64,000 nucleotides of DNA from Kitasatospora aureofaciens. Lineage in GTDB: Bacteria > Actinomycetota > Actinomycetes > Streptomycetales > Streptomycetaceae. The notes beneath the pieces are model-generated. The model ran no database searches. It was not told the DNA's origin and saw nothing but the letters and a program-made list of their open reading frames with translations. Where the stretch lies: NCBI RefSeq assembly GCF_019192735.1, contig NZ_JAHTKP010000031.1:23950-87949 (forward strand). Direction: 5' to 3'. Position numbers and translations under genes: made by a program. This document shows, one piece after another, positions 16,671-25,568 of this stretch (position 1 is its first letter; every line of letters begins with the position of its first letter).

Positions 16671-16700
16671 TGCGTGCCACGCACTATTGCGTGGCACGCA
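16671..16700. promoter_or_regulatory. Double palindromic operator upstream of the TetR gene
   Basis: TGCGTGCCACGCA (16671-16683) and TGCGTGGCACGCA (16688-16700). Each is a 13-bp palindrome about a central base, and the two are reverse complements separated by four bases (CTAT). Centres are 17 bases apart. The second copy ends 22 bases before ATG 16723. Paired sites of this size are typical for TetR-family dimers. Confidence 0.75.
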
Positions 16701-16722
16701 CTTTTCCCCCACAGTGGTACCC

Positions 16723-17337
16723 ATGACGACGGGCCAGCCCGGTTGGCGGGAGCAGAAGAAGGCCGCGACGCGCGATGCGCTGAGCTGGGCGGCGTTGCGC
16801 CTGGCGGTGGAGCGCGGGCTGGAGAACGTCCGGGTGGAGGACATCGCGGCCGAGGCCGGGGTGTCGCCGCGGACGTACAACAACTACTTCTCCAGCAAAT
16901 CCGAGGCCATCGTGTCCCGGCAGGGCGACCGCATCCACCGGATCGCCGCGGAACTCCGGGCCCGCCCGGCCGGCGAGCCGCTCTGGGAGGCGCTGACGCA
17001 GGCCGTCCTCACGCCCTTCGACGGCGCGGTGGACGAACCCGATCCTCGCTGGACCAGCGCCGTGCGCCTGCTGCTCCGCGAGCCGTCGCTCCAGGCCGAG
17101 CTGGCCCGGACCGGGGCGGAGACGGAGGCCGGGCTCGTGGCGGCGGTGGCCGCCCGGACCGGCACCGACCCGGTCCGGGACCTCTACCCGAAGCTGGCCG
17201 CCGCCGCCGCGCTGGCCGCGCTCAAGGCCGCCACCGACCAGTGGCTGCACGCCGAACCGCCGGTCCCGCTGCGGCCGTTGCTGGCGGAGTCGCTGCGCCG
17301 GCTCGCGGCCGGGCTGCCCGAACCGCAACAAAGGTGA
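16723..17337 (+). CDS. TetR-family repressor
   Basis: 204 residues. The N-terminal helix-turn-helix is complete (RDALSWAALRLAVERGLENVRVEDIAAEAGVSPRTYNNYFSSKSEAI), with the family's NYF-SK-E recognition region. Residues 70-204 are the ligand and dimer domain, rich in Ala and Leu, without a recognisable ligand signature. It lies 61 bases upstream of, and in the same direction as, an FAD monooxygenase gene, and a double palindrome covers its promoter. The simplest reading is an autoregulated repressor that responds to a substrate of the monooxygenase. Confidence 0.88.
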   Translation: MTTGQPGWREQKKAATRDALSWAALRLAVERGLENVRVEDIAAEAGVSPRTYNNYFSSKSEAIVSRQGDRIHRIAAELRARPAGEPLWEALTQAVLTPFDGAVDEPDPRWTSAVRLLLREPSLQAELARTGAETEAGLVAAVAARTGTDPVRDLYPKLAAAAALAALKAATDQWLHAEPPVPLRPLLAESLRRLAAGLPEPQQR

Positions 17338-17398
17338 ACCGGCTACCGCACCGGTGAACCGACACAGGTGAACTGAACACCACACAGGGGGAATTGCC

Positions 17399-18952
17399 AT
17401 GACGCACGACGTCCTCATCGCCGGCGCAGGCCCGAACGGGCTGATGCTGGCCTGCGAACTGGCCCTCGCCGGGGTCCGCCCGGTAGTGCTGGAGCGGCTG
17501 TCCGCGCCCTCCCTGGAGCCGAAGGCCAACGGCCTGGTCGGCCAGGTGATCCGCCTGCTGGACCACCGCGGCCTCTACGAGCGGCTCGGCGGCGGCCCGG
17601 GCACGCCGAGGCCGGCGCCCGCCTTCGTGTTCGGCGCGTTCCCGCTGGACCTGCACCGGCTCGAAGCCAATCCGCTGCACACCCTGCCGGTGCCGCAGCA
17701 TCGCATCGAGGAGGTGCTCGGCGCGTGGGCACGCGAACTCGGCGTGACGGTCCGACGTGGGTGCGAGGTCCGCGCGTTCACCCAGGACGACGACGGGGTC
17801 ACCGTCGACGTCCACGGCCCGGACGGCACGGAGCGGCTGCGCGCCCGCTACCTGGTCGGCGCCGACGGCGGGCGCAGCACCGTCCGGAAGCTGGCCGGGA
17901 TCGGCTTCCCCGGGGTGACCTCGCCCGATCCGGTCTCCCGCGTCGCGCACGTGCTGCTGCCCGACGACGTCCGGGCCAACGCCGCCGGCGAGCTGGTGCT
18001 GCCCGGCTGCCCGACCCCGTTCCGGCCGTTCACCCACACCCGGACCGAGCACGGCGTGTTCGTCGTCGCCCCACTGGGCCCGGACGCCACGCTCGTCGCG
18101 ACCATGGAGTGGGGCGGCGAGCCCGTCGACGAGTCGGAGCCCGCCACGCTCGACGAGCTGCGCGCGAGCATCCGCCGCGTCACCGGCGCGGACCTGGCGC
18201 TCGCCCCGGCCCGTACGCCGGGCCCACACATCCTGCGCCGCCAGTGCGGCCACAACACCCGCCTCGCCGAGCGCTACCGGCAGGACCGCGTCCTGCTGGT
18301 CGGCGACGCCGCGCACGTGCACGCCGCCACCGGCGGCCCCGGCCTCAACCTCGGCCTGCAGGACGCGGCCAACCTCGGCTGGAAGCTGGCCGCCGAGCTC
18401 CGGGGCTGGGCCCCGCCCGGGCTGCTGGACAGCTACCAGCGCGAGCGGCACCCGATCGGCCGGCGGGTCTTCATGCACTCGCAGGCCCAGATGGCCCTGA
18501 TGTCCTCGGGCCCGGCCGTCACCGCGCTGCGCGCCCTGTTCGGCGAGCTGCTGTCGCACGAGGACAACCTGGCCCGGATCGCCGCGCTGATGGCGGGCAG
18601 CGACATCCGCTACGACTCCGACTGCCCGCACCCGCTCGCCGGGCGCTTCGTGCCGGACCTCCCGCTGGTCACCGCCGCCGGTCCCACCCGGCTCGCCGAA
18701 GCGGCGCGCAGCGCGCGCCCGCTCCTGCTCGACCTCGACGGCCGGGGCGCCGAGCTCACCGACCTCGTGGCGGGCTGGAAGGACCGGGTGGACGTCGTAT
18801 CTGCCTCCTGCCCGGAGCCCCCGGCCGGCGCGCTGCTGGTGCGCCCGGACGGCTATGTCGCCTGGGCGACCGGCCCCGGCGAGGCCGACCCCGACGGACT
18901 GACGCGCGCGCTGCGCACCTGGTTCGGCGAGCCCGTCGCCGTCCGCTTCTGA
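17399..18952 (+). CDS. FAD-dependent aromatic monooxygenase
   Basis: 517 residues, the length of class A flavoprotein hydroxylases such as rifampicin monooxygenase or PgaE/OxyS types. Motifs: FAD Rossmann GAGPNGLMLACELALAGV at 9-26, the DG motif GADGGRSTVRK at about 160, and GD motif GDAAHVHAATGGPGLNLGLQ near 303. The C-terminal thioredoxin-like domain (residues about 400-517) is retained. The opening, ERLSAPSLEPKANGLVGQVI, recalls rifampicin monooxygenases, but substrate cannot be set from sequence alone. ATG 17399 follows GGGGGAATTGCC. It probably shares control with the TetR gene before it. Confidence 0.88.
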   Translation: MTHDVLIAGAGPNGLMLACELALAGVRPVVLERLSAPSLEPKANGLVGQVIRLLDHRGLYERLGGGPGTPRPAPAFVFGAFPLDLHRLEANPLHTLPVPQHRIEEVLGAWARELGVTVRRGCEVRAFTQDDDGVTVDVHGPDGTERLRARYLVGADGGRSTVRKLAGIGFPGVTSPDPVSRVAHVLLPDDVRANAAGELVLPGCPTPFRPFTHTRTEHGVFVVAPLGPDATLVATMEWGGEPVDESEPATLDELRASIRRVTGADLALAPARTPGPHILRRQCGHNTRLAERYRQDRVLLVGDAAHVHAATGGPGLNLGLQDAANLGWKLAAELRGWAPPGLLDSYQRERHPIGRRVFMHSQAQMALMSSGPAVTALRALFGELLSHEDNLARIAALMAGSDIRYDSDCPHPLAGRFVPDLPLVTAAGPTRLAEAARSARPLLLDLDGRGAELTDLVAGWKDRVDVVSASCPEPPAGALLVRPDGYVAWATGPGEADPDGLTRALRTWFGEPVAVRF

Positions 18953-19109
18953 GCCCCGGCGGCGGCACCGGCGGTGGCCGTCCTCACGGTGATCAGCGTC
19001 CGTCCAGCGGCCTAGGTCGCGCGGCCCTTCTGAGCTGACGCAAAGTCAACTATCGTCGTCGCCGGTACGCTCCACGAGGGGCGCGTTTCACGAGAAATGC
19101 GGAGTAGCT

Positions 19110-19766
19110 GTGCGAATCGGAATCATCGGCACCGGGACGGTCGGCCAGACGCTGGCGGACAAGCTCGTGTCGCTCGGCCACGAGGTGACGCTGGGCTCGC
19201 GGACCAAGGACAACGAGAGGGCGCTGGCCTGGGCCGAGCAGGCGGGCCCCAACGGGCACAGCGGCACCTTCGCCGACGCGGCGGCGTTCGGCGATGTGGT
19301 GCTCAACGCCACCGGCGGGACGGTCTCGGTGGCCGCGCTGCGGGCGGCCGGGGCCGAGCGGCTGGCCGGCAAGCTGCTGATCGACGTGGCCAACCCGCTG
19401 GTGTTCTCGTCTGAGGGCGAGCTGACCCTCGACCCGGTGAACACCGACAGCGTCGGCGAGCGCATCCAGCGCGAGTTCCCCGAGGCCCGCGTGGTGAAGG
19501 CGCTCAACACGATGAACGCCGCCGTGATGGTCGATCCCGGGAAGCTGTCCGGTGAGCACAACCTGTTCATCGCCGGGAACGACGAGGCTGCCAAGGCCGA
19601 GACGATCGCGCTGCTGGGCGAGTTCGGCTGGCCGGCGGAGTGGATCATCGACCTCGGGGACATCACGGGCGCCCGGGCGACCGAGATGATGATGCCGTTC
19701 TGGCTGCGCCTCTACCGGCACTTCGGCACCGGCGAGTTCAACTACGCGTTCAAGCGCAACGCGTAG
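19110..19766 (+). CDS. NADP-binding F420-type oxidoreductase
   Basis: 218 residues from GTG 19110 (GGAG lies nine bases before). An N-terminal dinucleotide fold, MRIGIIGTGTVGQTLADKL, is followed by LGSRTKDN, whose Ser and Arg suit NADP binding. The layout matches the NAD(P)-binding domain proteins related to F420H2:NADP oxidoreductase (ATGGTVSVAALRAAG, LIDVANPLVFSSEGEL, ARVVKALNTMNAAVMVDP). A short C-terminal part ends MMMPFWLRLYRHFG. No F420-specific residues can be confirmed by eye, so flavin or F420 partners remain open. It is monocistronic. Confidence 0.82.
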   Translation: MRIGIIGTGTVGQTLADKLVSLGHEVTLGSRTKDNERALAWAEQAGPNGHSGTFADAAAFGDVVLNATGGTVSVAALRAAGAERLAGKLLIDVANPLVFSSEGELTLDPVNTDSVGERIQREFPEARVVKALNTMNAAVMVDPGKLSGEHNLFIAGNDEAAKAETIALLGEFGWPAEWIIDLGDITGARATEMMMPFWLRLYRHFGTGEFNYAFKRNA

Positions 19767-19837
19767 CACACGGAGAACGCACAACCGGCGCGGCCCTCCC
19801 CACCCGCCGGTCGGGGCGGCCGGGCCGAGGGGCGACA

Positions 19838-20284
19838 ATGGACGGCATGTCCCGACGTCGTCCCGCGCCCCGCGCCGCCGCCTCCGCGCCCCGGCTGCTG
19901 CCTTCCTCCCCCTGCCCGTGCGGCCTGCCCGCCGCCTACGGCGACTGCTGCGGCCGGCTGCACCGCGGTACGGCGGCGGCCACCACCGCCGAGGCGCTGA
20001 TGCGCTCCCGGTTCAGCGCCTTCGTCGCGCAGGACGAGGCGTACCTGCTGCGCACCTGGCACCCGGACACCCGGCCCGACTCGGTCGACTTCGACCCGGC
20101 GCTGCGCTGGACCCGCCTGGAGGTGGGCGCCACCACCGAGGGCGGCGCCTTCCACGCCGAGGGCGCGGTCGCGTTCCGCGCGTACTGGACCGAGGGAGGC
20201 GAGGAGGGGGTGCTCACCGAGCACAGCCGGTTCGTCCGGCACGAGGGCGCCTGGGTGTACCTCGACGCCCTCTCGCTCGGCTGA
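19838..20284 (+). CDS. YchJ-family protein with SEC-C zinc motif
   Basis: 148 residues from ATG 19838, with GAGGGG at good distance; ATG 19847 is a possible alternative. The cysteine-rich start SSPCPCGLPAAYGDCCGRLH is the SEC-C-like zinc site of the YchJ/UPF0225 family, followed by the diagnostic AEALMRSRFSAFVAQDEAYLLRTWHP and the NTF2-like fold (FRAYW...HSRFVRHEGAWVYLDA). Proteins of this family are widespread and without an assigned reaction. It ends 12 bases from the stop of a convergent gene. Confidence 0.88.
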   Translation: MDGMSRRRPAPRAAASAPRLLPSSPCPCGLPAAYGDCCGRLHRGTAAATTAEALMRSRFSAFVAQDEAYLLRTWHPDTRPDSVDFDPALRWTRLEVGATTEGGAFHAEGAVAFRAYWTEGGEEGVLTEHSRFVRHEGAWVYLDALSLG

Positions 20285-20296
20285 GCCTCCCGGCCG

Positions 20297-21286
20297 CTAC
20301 AGGTAGTCGTCCAGGCGGGCCAGCGCGAAACCCTGCGCGGTGACGTCGTTCAGGACCTTGCTGAGCAGGTCCGGCATCGAGGCCTTCCAGATGTCGGTGC
20401 CCCGGAAGTGGGTGAGGATGATGTCGCCCGGGTGCAGCTTCTGGTCGTCGTAGCGCCACTCCATGTGGTCCGGGAAGGCCTCCTCGTTCCACATCGGCAC
20501 CGCCTTGACCCCGCAGGACCCGGCGGCGCGCAGCGTGTCGTCGTTGTACTCGCCGTACGGCGGGCGGAACAGCCGGGGGCGGACCCCGATCTGCTTCTCC
20601 AGCTGGTCCTGCTGGCGGCAGATCTCGCCGCGCTGGGTGTCGTAGTCGAGGATCTTCAGGTTGCGGTGGTTGATGGTGTGGTTGTTGATCTCCACGCCCT
20701 GGGCGTGCAGATCGCGGAAGTAGCCGTAGTTCTCGCGGGCGAGGTAGTCGGAGACGAAGGCGCTGAGCGGGATCCCGAGCTCCGCCGCCATCCGGTTGAA
20801 CTCGGGGTCCTTCTCGGCGCCGTCGTCGACGGTCAGGAAGACCACTTTGTCGTCGGTGGGCACCCGGTACACCACCGGCGGGCGGCCGTCCTTGAGCTTC
20901 ACGCCCGTGACCGACCTCAGCTCGGGCCTGGTCGCCGGGCGCGGCGGCGCCTTGAGCGGCGGCTGCGCCAGGCCCCAGCGGTGCGCGGCCTCCAGGGCGG
21001 TCCGGACGGCGGCCTCCTGGCGGGCGACGGCCTCGCTGCCGGTCTCCTCCTCCTGGCGGGCCAGCCCGGGCAGCAGCGCCGGCGCGGCCGCCTGGCGGGC
21101 CGCCGCAGGCTCGGCGGCGGGCGGTGCGGGTGCGGACTTCGGTCCTCCGGGGCCGGCCGGACCGGCGCAGCCGGCGACGACGGCGGAGAGGCAGACGGTG
21201 GCCAGCAGGCCGGTCCGCACGCCCGTCCGGCCCCGCTGACCCGCCCTCAAACTCCCATTAATGCTACGAACTGATGGTCTGGTCAT
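20297..21286 (-). CDS. Polysaccharide deacetylase lipoprotein (CE4)
   Basis: 329 residues. ATG 21286 has GGGGAG at nine bases. The signal sequence ends in the lipobox VVAGC, so the protein is a lipoprotein anchored outside the membrane. A Pro/Ala-rich spacer and a helical segment lead to a CE4 NodB domain from about residue 130: motif 1 TVDDGAEKDPEF (the usual TFDDG with Val), motif 2 HTINHRNL (metal-binding His pair), motif 3 RPPYGEYND, motif 4 DIILTHF. The catalytic Asp pair, metal His and base are all present. Likely substrate is cell-wall peptidoglycan or another N-acetylated glycan. Confidence 0.9.
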   Translation of the reverse strand: MTRPSVRSINGSLRAGQRGRTGVRTGLLATVCLSAVVAGCAGPAGPGGPKSAPAPPAAEPAAARQAAAPALLPGLARQEEETGSEAVARQEAAVRTALEAAHRWGLAQPPLKAPPRPATRPELRSVTGVKLKDGRPPVVYRVPTDDKVVFLTVDDGAEKDPEFNRMAAELGIPLSAFVSDYLARENYGYFRDLHAQGVEINNHTINHRNLKILDYDTQRGEICRQQDQLEKQIGVRPRLFRPPYGEYNDDTLRAAGSCGVKAVPMWNEEAFPDHMEWRYDDQKLHPGDIILTHFRGTDIWKASMPDLLSKVLNDVTAQGFALARLDDYL

Positions 21287-21447
21287 AGACGCACTGCTCC
21301 CCTGCCGTGCACCCCCGCCAATCCCCCCGTCACCCACTCGGCAGAACGACCCGCCGGGGGCCTTGCCCAAGCTTTGCCCGGGCCGCCGCCCGGCCGGCCG
21401 CCAAAAACCCGTTGCCACCGGACCCGCCGCCCCGCGACCATGCGCGC

Positions 21448-21987
21448 ATGACGATCAGCACCGCGCACGCCTCCGACCTGTGGGCCGTCACCCCGGCCGA
21501 CGTGACCACCGACGAGGCGCTCGCGCTGCTGCGCGACTACTACTACGACGTGGCCAACCGCTACTACCGCCTGCACTTCGACCGGGACGGCACCCCCGAG
21601 GAACTGGAGTCCGGCCTGGCCGGCTCCCCCAGCGACGACCTCGCCGAGCCCGACGGCGTCTTCCTGATCGGCCGCTACGACGGCGCCGCCCAGTCCTGCG
21701 CCGGTCTGCGTTGCCTCGACGCCACCACCGTCGAGCTCACCCGCGTCTTCGTCCGCCCCACCGTCCGCGGCACCGGCGGCGGTGCCCGCCTGCTCGCCGC
21801 CGTCGACACCGCCGCCCGCTCCCTCGGTGCCACCCGCATCATCCTCGACACCCGCCTCGACCTCGTCGAAGCCCGTGCCCTCTACGCCCGGCACGGCTAC
21901 CACGAGATCCCCGCCTACAGCACCCGTTTCTACGCCGAGATCTGGTACGGCAAGGACCTCACCACCGGCTCGCAGAACGGAAGTTGA
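21448..21987 (+). CDS. GNAT-family N-acetyltransferase
   Basis: 179 residues from ATG 21448. The acetyl-CoA site motif A appears as VELTRVFVRPTVRGTGGGARLLAAVDTAARSLGATRIILDT, whose RGTGGG is the pyrophosphate loop. The C-terminal ARALYARHGYHEIPAYS is the standard GNAT motif B. The preceding part (DYYYDVANRYYRLHF) is variable. Substrate unknown. It sits divergent from the deacetylase lipoprotein with 161 bases between, which must hold both promoters. Confidence 0.85.
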   Translation: MTISTAHASDLWAVTPADVTTDEALALLRDYYYDVANRYYRLHFDRDGTPEELESGLAGSPSDDLAEPDGVFLIGRYDGAAQSCAGLRCLDATTVELTRVFVRPTVRGTGGGARLLAAVDTAARSLGATRIILDTRLDLVEARALYARHGYHEIPAYSTRFYAEIWYGKDLTTGSQNGS

Positions 21988-22014
21988 CCCCCTGCCGCCC
22001 TGATCGCCGAGGTC

Positions 22015-22899
22015 CTACCTGGCCAGTGCCGTGGCCAGCTCGGCCGCCGAGGGCGGGTTGGCGCCGGGGCGGGAGACGGTGAGGGCGGCGGCGGTCACGG
22101 CGTGCATGAGGCACGTGGACAGTGGGGCGCCGGCGGCTCGGGTGTGCAGGAAGGCGGCCATGAAGGAGTCCCCGGCGCCCACGGTGTCCGCGACCGGTAC
22201 CGGAACGGCGGCGACCTCCTCGCGGGTACCGTCCGCCGTGAGCGCGAACGCACCCGCCGCGCCCCGGGTGACGGCGACGACGGCCGGGCCCAGGGCGAGC
22301 CAGTGCCGGGCCACGGACTCCGGGCCCTCGCCGGGGTAGAGCCAGGCCAGGTCCTCGTCGCTGGCCTTGACGACCTCGCTCAGCGCCACGCAGCGCTCGA
22401 CCCGGCGGACCGCCTCCGCCCGCTCGCCCATCAAGGCGGGGCGCACGTTCGGGTCGTAGCTGACGCCCGCCCGCCCCCGCCATTGCTCCACCAGCTCCAG
22501 CACCGCCGCCGCGCCCGGCGCGGTCATGGCGGCGATCGAGCCGAGGTGCAAGTGGCCCGGCACGAAAGGAAGTTCGGCAGACGCCAGCGTCCACCCGATG
22601 TCGAAGGCGTACTGCGCCCGCCCGTCCCCGTCCAGCTCGACGACGGCCGACGGCGTGCGCTCCACCGCGTCCGCCCGCACCGTCACCCCCGCCGCCTCCA
22701 GGTGGCCCCGGATCAACCGCCCGTGGGCGTCGTCCCCGAGCTGGGTGAGCAGCATCGCCGACCGCCCGAGCCGGGCCAGCCCGTACGCGACGTTCGCGGG
22801 ACTGCCGCCGGGGTGCACCCGGTCGGGGGCGCCGTCGACGCGGACGACGTCGGCGACGCACTCGCCGATCACCAGGAAGCGCGGGGCGGGGCTGGTCAC
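22015..22899 (-). CDS. PfkB-family sugar kinase, fructokinase-like
   Basis: 294 residues. The GTG start at 22899 has AGGAG seven bases upstream; a longer frame begins further out but lacks such a site. The fold landmarks are the N-terminal GECVADVV, the substrate Gly pair HPGGSPANVAYGLARLG, ribokinase signature region, and the C-terminal PfkB motif DTVGAGDSFMAAFL with the catalytic Asp. The N-terminal GGSP-NVA pattern suits fructokinases and other carbohydrate kinases. There is no sugar transporter next door, so the sugar is uncertain. The gene stands alone. Confidence 0.87.
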   Translation of the reverse strand: MTSPAPRFLVIGECVADVVRVDGAPDRVHPGGSPANVAYGLARLGRSAMLLTQLGDDAHGRLIRGHLEAAGVTVRADAVERTPSAVVELDGDGRAQYAFDIGWTLASAELPFVPGHLHLGSIAAMTAPGAAAVLELVEQWRGRAGVSYDPNVRPALMGERAEAVRRVERCVALSEVVKASDEDLAWLYPGEGPESVARHWLALGPAVVAVTRGAAGAFALTADGTREEVAAVPVPVADTVGAGDSFMAAFLHTRAAGAPLSTCLMHAVTAAALTVSRPGANPPSAAELATALAR

Positions 22900-23185
22900 G
22901 GCGGGCTCCTGGCATCCGGTAGGGGCGGGCCGCCAGCCTACGGGGTGCACGCGGGCACAAGGGACGGCCGCCGGACCTGGCCAGGTTCTCCGACGGCCGT
23001 GGCCTCATCCGTCAGGGGACGAAGCTCTTCGACCGTATGACGGCGGGCGACCGCCCGGCTACCGCTGTGGTCCGTCCGGGGGATGCCGTCGTGTCGCGGA
23101 AACTCCTCCCGGGCCGCCACCGCCGTCCGCTACGATCCGTGCCCGGAACATCACCCCGCCGTCCGCCCGAAGACCCGAGAAGCCG

Positions 23186-24703
23186 GTGATCGCCCTGCCC
23201 CGGACCCGTGTCGGTCTCGCCGTCGCGCTCGCGCTCAGCGCCGCACTGCTCTCCGCCGGCGTCCCCGCGGCCACCGCCGTCGGCGGCCTGGGCGATCCGG
23301 TGTTCCCGTCGCTCGGCAACGCCGGCTACGACGCCCTCGCCTACGACCTCTCGTTCACGTACCGGCCCGACAGCCGCACCGTGGACGCGACCGCGGTGAT
23401 CACCGCCCGCACCTCCCGCACCCTGGCGAGCCTGGACCTGGACGCGCTCGGCCTGGACGTGCACGCCGTCCGGGTGAACGGCCGCCCCGCCGCGTTCACC
23501 ACGCACGACGAGAAGCTGACCCTCACCCCGGACCGGCCGCTGCGCCGCGGCGCCATCGCGCAGGTGACGGTCGCGTACGCGGCGGACCCGCGCGCCAGGC
23601 TCCCGCACACCGGCTGGGTGCCCACCCCGAACGGCTTCGCCGTCGCCGGGCAGCCGGACAGCGCGCACACCGTCTTCCCGTGCAACGACCACCCGAGCGA
23701 CAAGGCCCGCTTCACCATCAGCGTCACCGCGCCGGACGGCCTGCTGGGCGTCGCCGGCGGGGAGCTGACGGCCACCGAGCCGCTCGGCGACGGCCGCACC
23801 GCCCGGCGCTACACGTCCCGCGCACCGATGGCCACCGAGCTGGTGCAGGTCTCGGTCGGCGACTACACCGTCCGCGAGCGCAGCGGCCCACACGGCTTAC
23901 CGCTCCGCGACGTCGTGCCTCGCGCGCGCGCCGCCGACCTCGAACCGGCGCTCGCGCTCACCGCCGACCAACTGGCCTGGGCCGAGCAGCACCTCGGCCC
24001 GTTCCCGTTCGAGGCGTACGGGATCCTGCCGGCCGACACCGACGACCCCGACGCGTTCGGCTTCACCGGCCTGGAGACCCAGACCCTGACGCTCTACAAG
24101 CCGGGCTTCCTGCGCCGGCCGGAGCCGGCGATCGGCTCGCACATGATGCACGAGCTGGTCCACTCCTGGTTCGGCGACAGCGTCTCCCCCGCCACCTGGG
24201 CGGACCTGTGGCTGAACGAGGGCCACGCCGACTTCTACGGCCTGATGTACCGCTACGAACGCGGCTGGCCGGACGCCTTCGGCTACACCACCCTCGCCGA
24301 CCGGATGCGCTACGTCTACGGCCTGGGCGACCAGTGGCGGCACGACGCCGGCCCGGTCGCCGCGCCCACCGCGGCCACCCTGTTCGACGGCCAGCGCTAC
24401 ACCGGTGGCGCGCTGGTGCTGTTCGCGCTGCGCGAGAAGGTCGGGGCGGACACCTTCGACGCGATCGAGCACGCCTTCCTGCGGCAGCACCGCTACGGCA
24501 ACGCGACCACGGCCGACTACCTCCGCACCGCCTCCGAGGTCTCCGGGCAGGACCTGACCGGCTTCCTCACCGACTGGCTGTACGGGCGGAGCACCCCGCC
24601 GATGCCCGGCCACCCGGACTGGAAGGTCGGGCCGGTCACTCCGCCGTCCGCCACCGCCAGGGGAATGGCCGTCCCGGGGGACCACGGCTCCGGGACGCTC
24701 TGA
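23186..24703 (+). CDS. Secreted M1-family zinc metallopeptidase
   Basis: 505 residues from GTG 23186. An N-terminal signal peptide (ALPRTRVGLAVALALSAALLSAGVPAATA) is followed by a beta-rich domain. The zinc site is HELVH (H322-H326) with the third ligand E345 in NEGHADF, exactly the HExxH-x18-E spacing of M1 peptidases. The usual exopeptidase motif GAMEN is replaced by GFTGLETQT. The protein lacks the long C-terminal helical domain of aminopeptidase N, as in the short secreted forms of Streptomyces. It is likely an extracellular aminopeptidase. Confidence 0.9.
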   Translation: MIALPRTRVGLAVALALSAALLSAGVPAATAVGGLGDPVFPSLGNAGYDALAYDLSFTYRPDSRTVDATAVITARTSRTLASLDLDALGLDVHAVRVNGRPAAFTTHDEKLTLTPDRPLRRGAIAQVTVAYAADPRARLPHTGWVPTPNGFAVAGQPDSAHTVFPCNDHPSDKARFTISVTAPDGLLGVAGGELTATEPLGDGRTARRYTSRAPMATELVQVSVGDYTVRERSGPHGLPLRDVVPRARAADLEPALALTADQLAWAEQHLGPFPFEAYGILPADTDDPDAFGFTGLETQTLTLYKPGFLRRPEPAIGSHMMHELVHSWFGDSVSPATWADLWLNEGHADFYGLMYRYERGWPDAFGYTTLADRMRYVYGLGDQWRHDAGPVAAPTAATLFDGQRYTGGALVLFALREKVGADTFDAIEHAFLRQHRYGNATTADYLRTASEVSGQDLTGFLTDWLYGRSTPPMPGHPDWKVGPVTPPSATARGMAVPGDHGSGTL

Positions 24704-25043
24704 CCGCCGTCACCCTTCTGACGGCCGTCGCTCTTGTACGCCGGGGCGCGCCGGTGGGGTGCGTCCGGGCGCCCCGCGCGCGCCCTGTGCCGCACGGGGC
24801 AGCGGGAGCATCGTGGTGCCCACGGCCCGCCCGCCGCCCGGCCGAGTCCCGGCCGGCTCGCGGGCCGTCCAGCCCTTCGGACAGCTCTTCCGGACAACCC
24901 TTCCGGGAATCGCCCCCGTCGCCGAGGCAACCGGAACCGCCGACCACCGCGTTCATCAGCCGTGAGGACGACACCACGCGCGCGGCCGACCAGGCCGCCA
25001 CGGCAGCCGGGAACGACGGGAGCACCATGGCAGAGGCGGCGGG
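24704..25043. other. 340-bp spacer between peptidase and ECF sigma genes
   Basis: A short hairpin (GCCGTC at 24706-24711 with GACGGC at 24720-24725, loop ACCCTTCT) may end the peptidase transcript. The rest is GC-rich. A repeated CTTCGGACAGCTCTTCCGGACAACC-like pair (about 24878-24902) is the only pattern. A six-codon frame (ATG 25027, MAEAAG) preceded by GGGAG stops within the sigma-factor start (ATGA). Confidence 0.45.
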
Positions 25044-25568
25044 ATGAGGGACGCGACACCGGACTTCGAGGAGTTCGTCGCCGCCTGCGGCCCGAAGCTG
25101 CTGCGCATGGCCTGGCTGCTGACCGGCGACCCGCACCAGGCCGAGGATCTGTTGCAGACCGCGCTCGCCAAGGTCTGGCCCAAGTGGGAGCGGATCGCGA
25201 TCGAACGGCCCGAGGCGTACGTCCGGCGGGTCCTGGTGAACGCGCACGTCTCCTGGTGGCGCCGCCGCTGGACCGGGGAACTGCCGCACGGCGAGCTGCC
25301 CGAGCCGCCGGTGGACCGGAGCGACCCGTTCGAGGACGTCGTGCTCAGCCAGGTGGTGGCGACCGCCGTCCGGGCACTGCCGCCGCGGCAGCGGGCCGTG
25401 GTGGTGCTCCGCTTCTTCGAGGACCTCAGCGTCGAGGAGACGGCGGAGGTGCTGCGCTGCACCACGGGCACGGTCAAGAGCCAGACGCACCGGGCGCTGA
25501 ACGCGCTGCGGGGCAAACTGCCGGTCCGGGAGCTGCTGCTGGACGGGGGACGCCGTGACGGGAACTGA
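25044..25568 (+). CDS. SigE-family ECF RNA polymerase sigma factor
   Basis: 174 residues. Region 2 (FVAACGPKLLRMAWLLTGDPHQAEDLLQTALAKVWPKWERI...AYVRRVLVNAHVSWWRRR) and region 4 (ALPPRQRAVVVLRFFEDLSVEETAEVLRCTTGTVKSQTHRALNAL) are complete. The wording matches the actinobacterial SigE-family group of ECF factors (TIGR02983-like). ATG 25044 overlaps the stop of a six-codon upstream frame. The gene runs 14 bases into the next one, which encodes a membrane protein and is the likely anti-sigma partner. Target promoters cannot be told. Confidence 0.92.
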   Translation: MRDATPDFEEFVAACGPKLLRMAWLLTGDPHQAEDLLQTALAKVWPKWERIAIERPEAYVRRVLVNAHVSWWRRRWTGELPHGELPEPPVDRSDPFEDVVLSQVVATAVRALPPRQRAVVVLRFFEDLSVEETAEVLRCTTGTVKSQTHRALNALRGKLPVRELLLDGGRRDGN

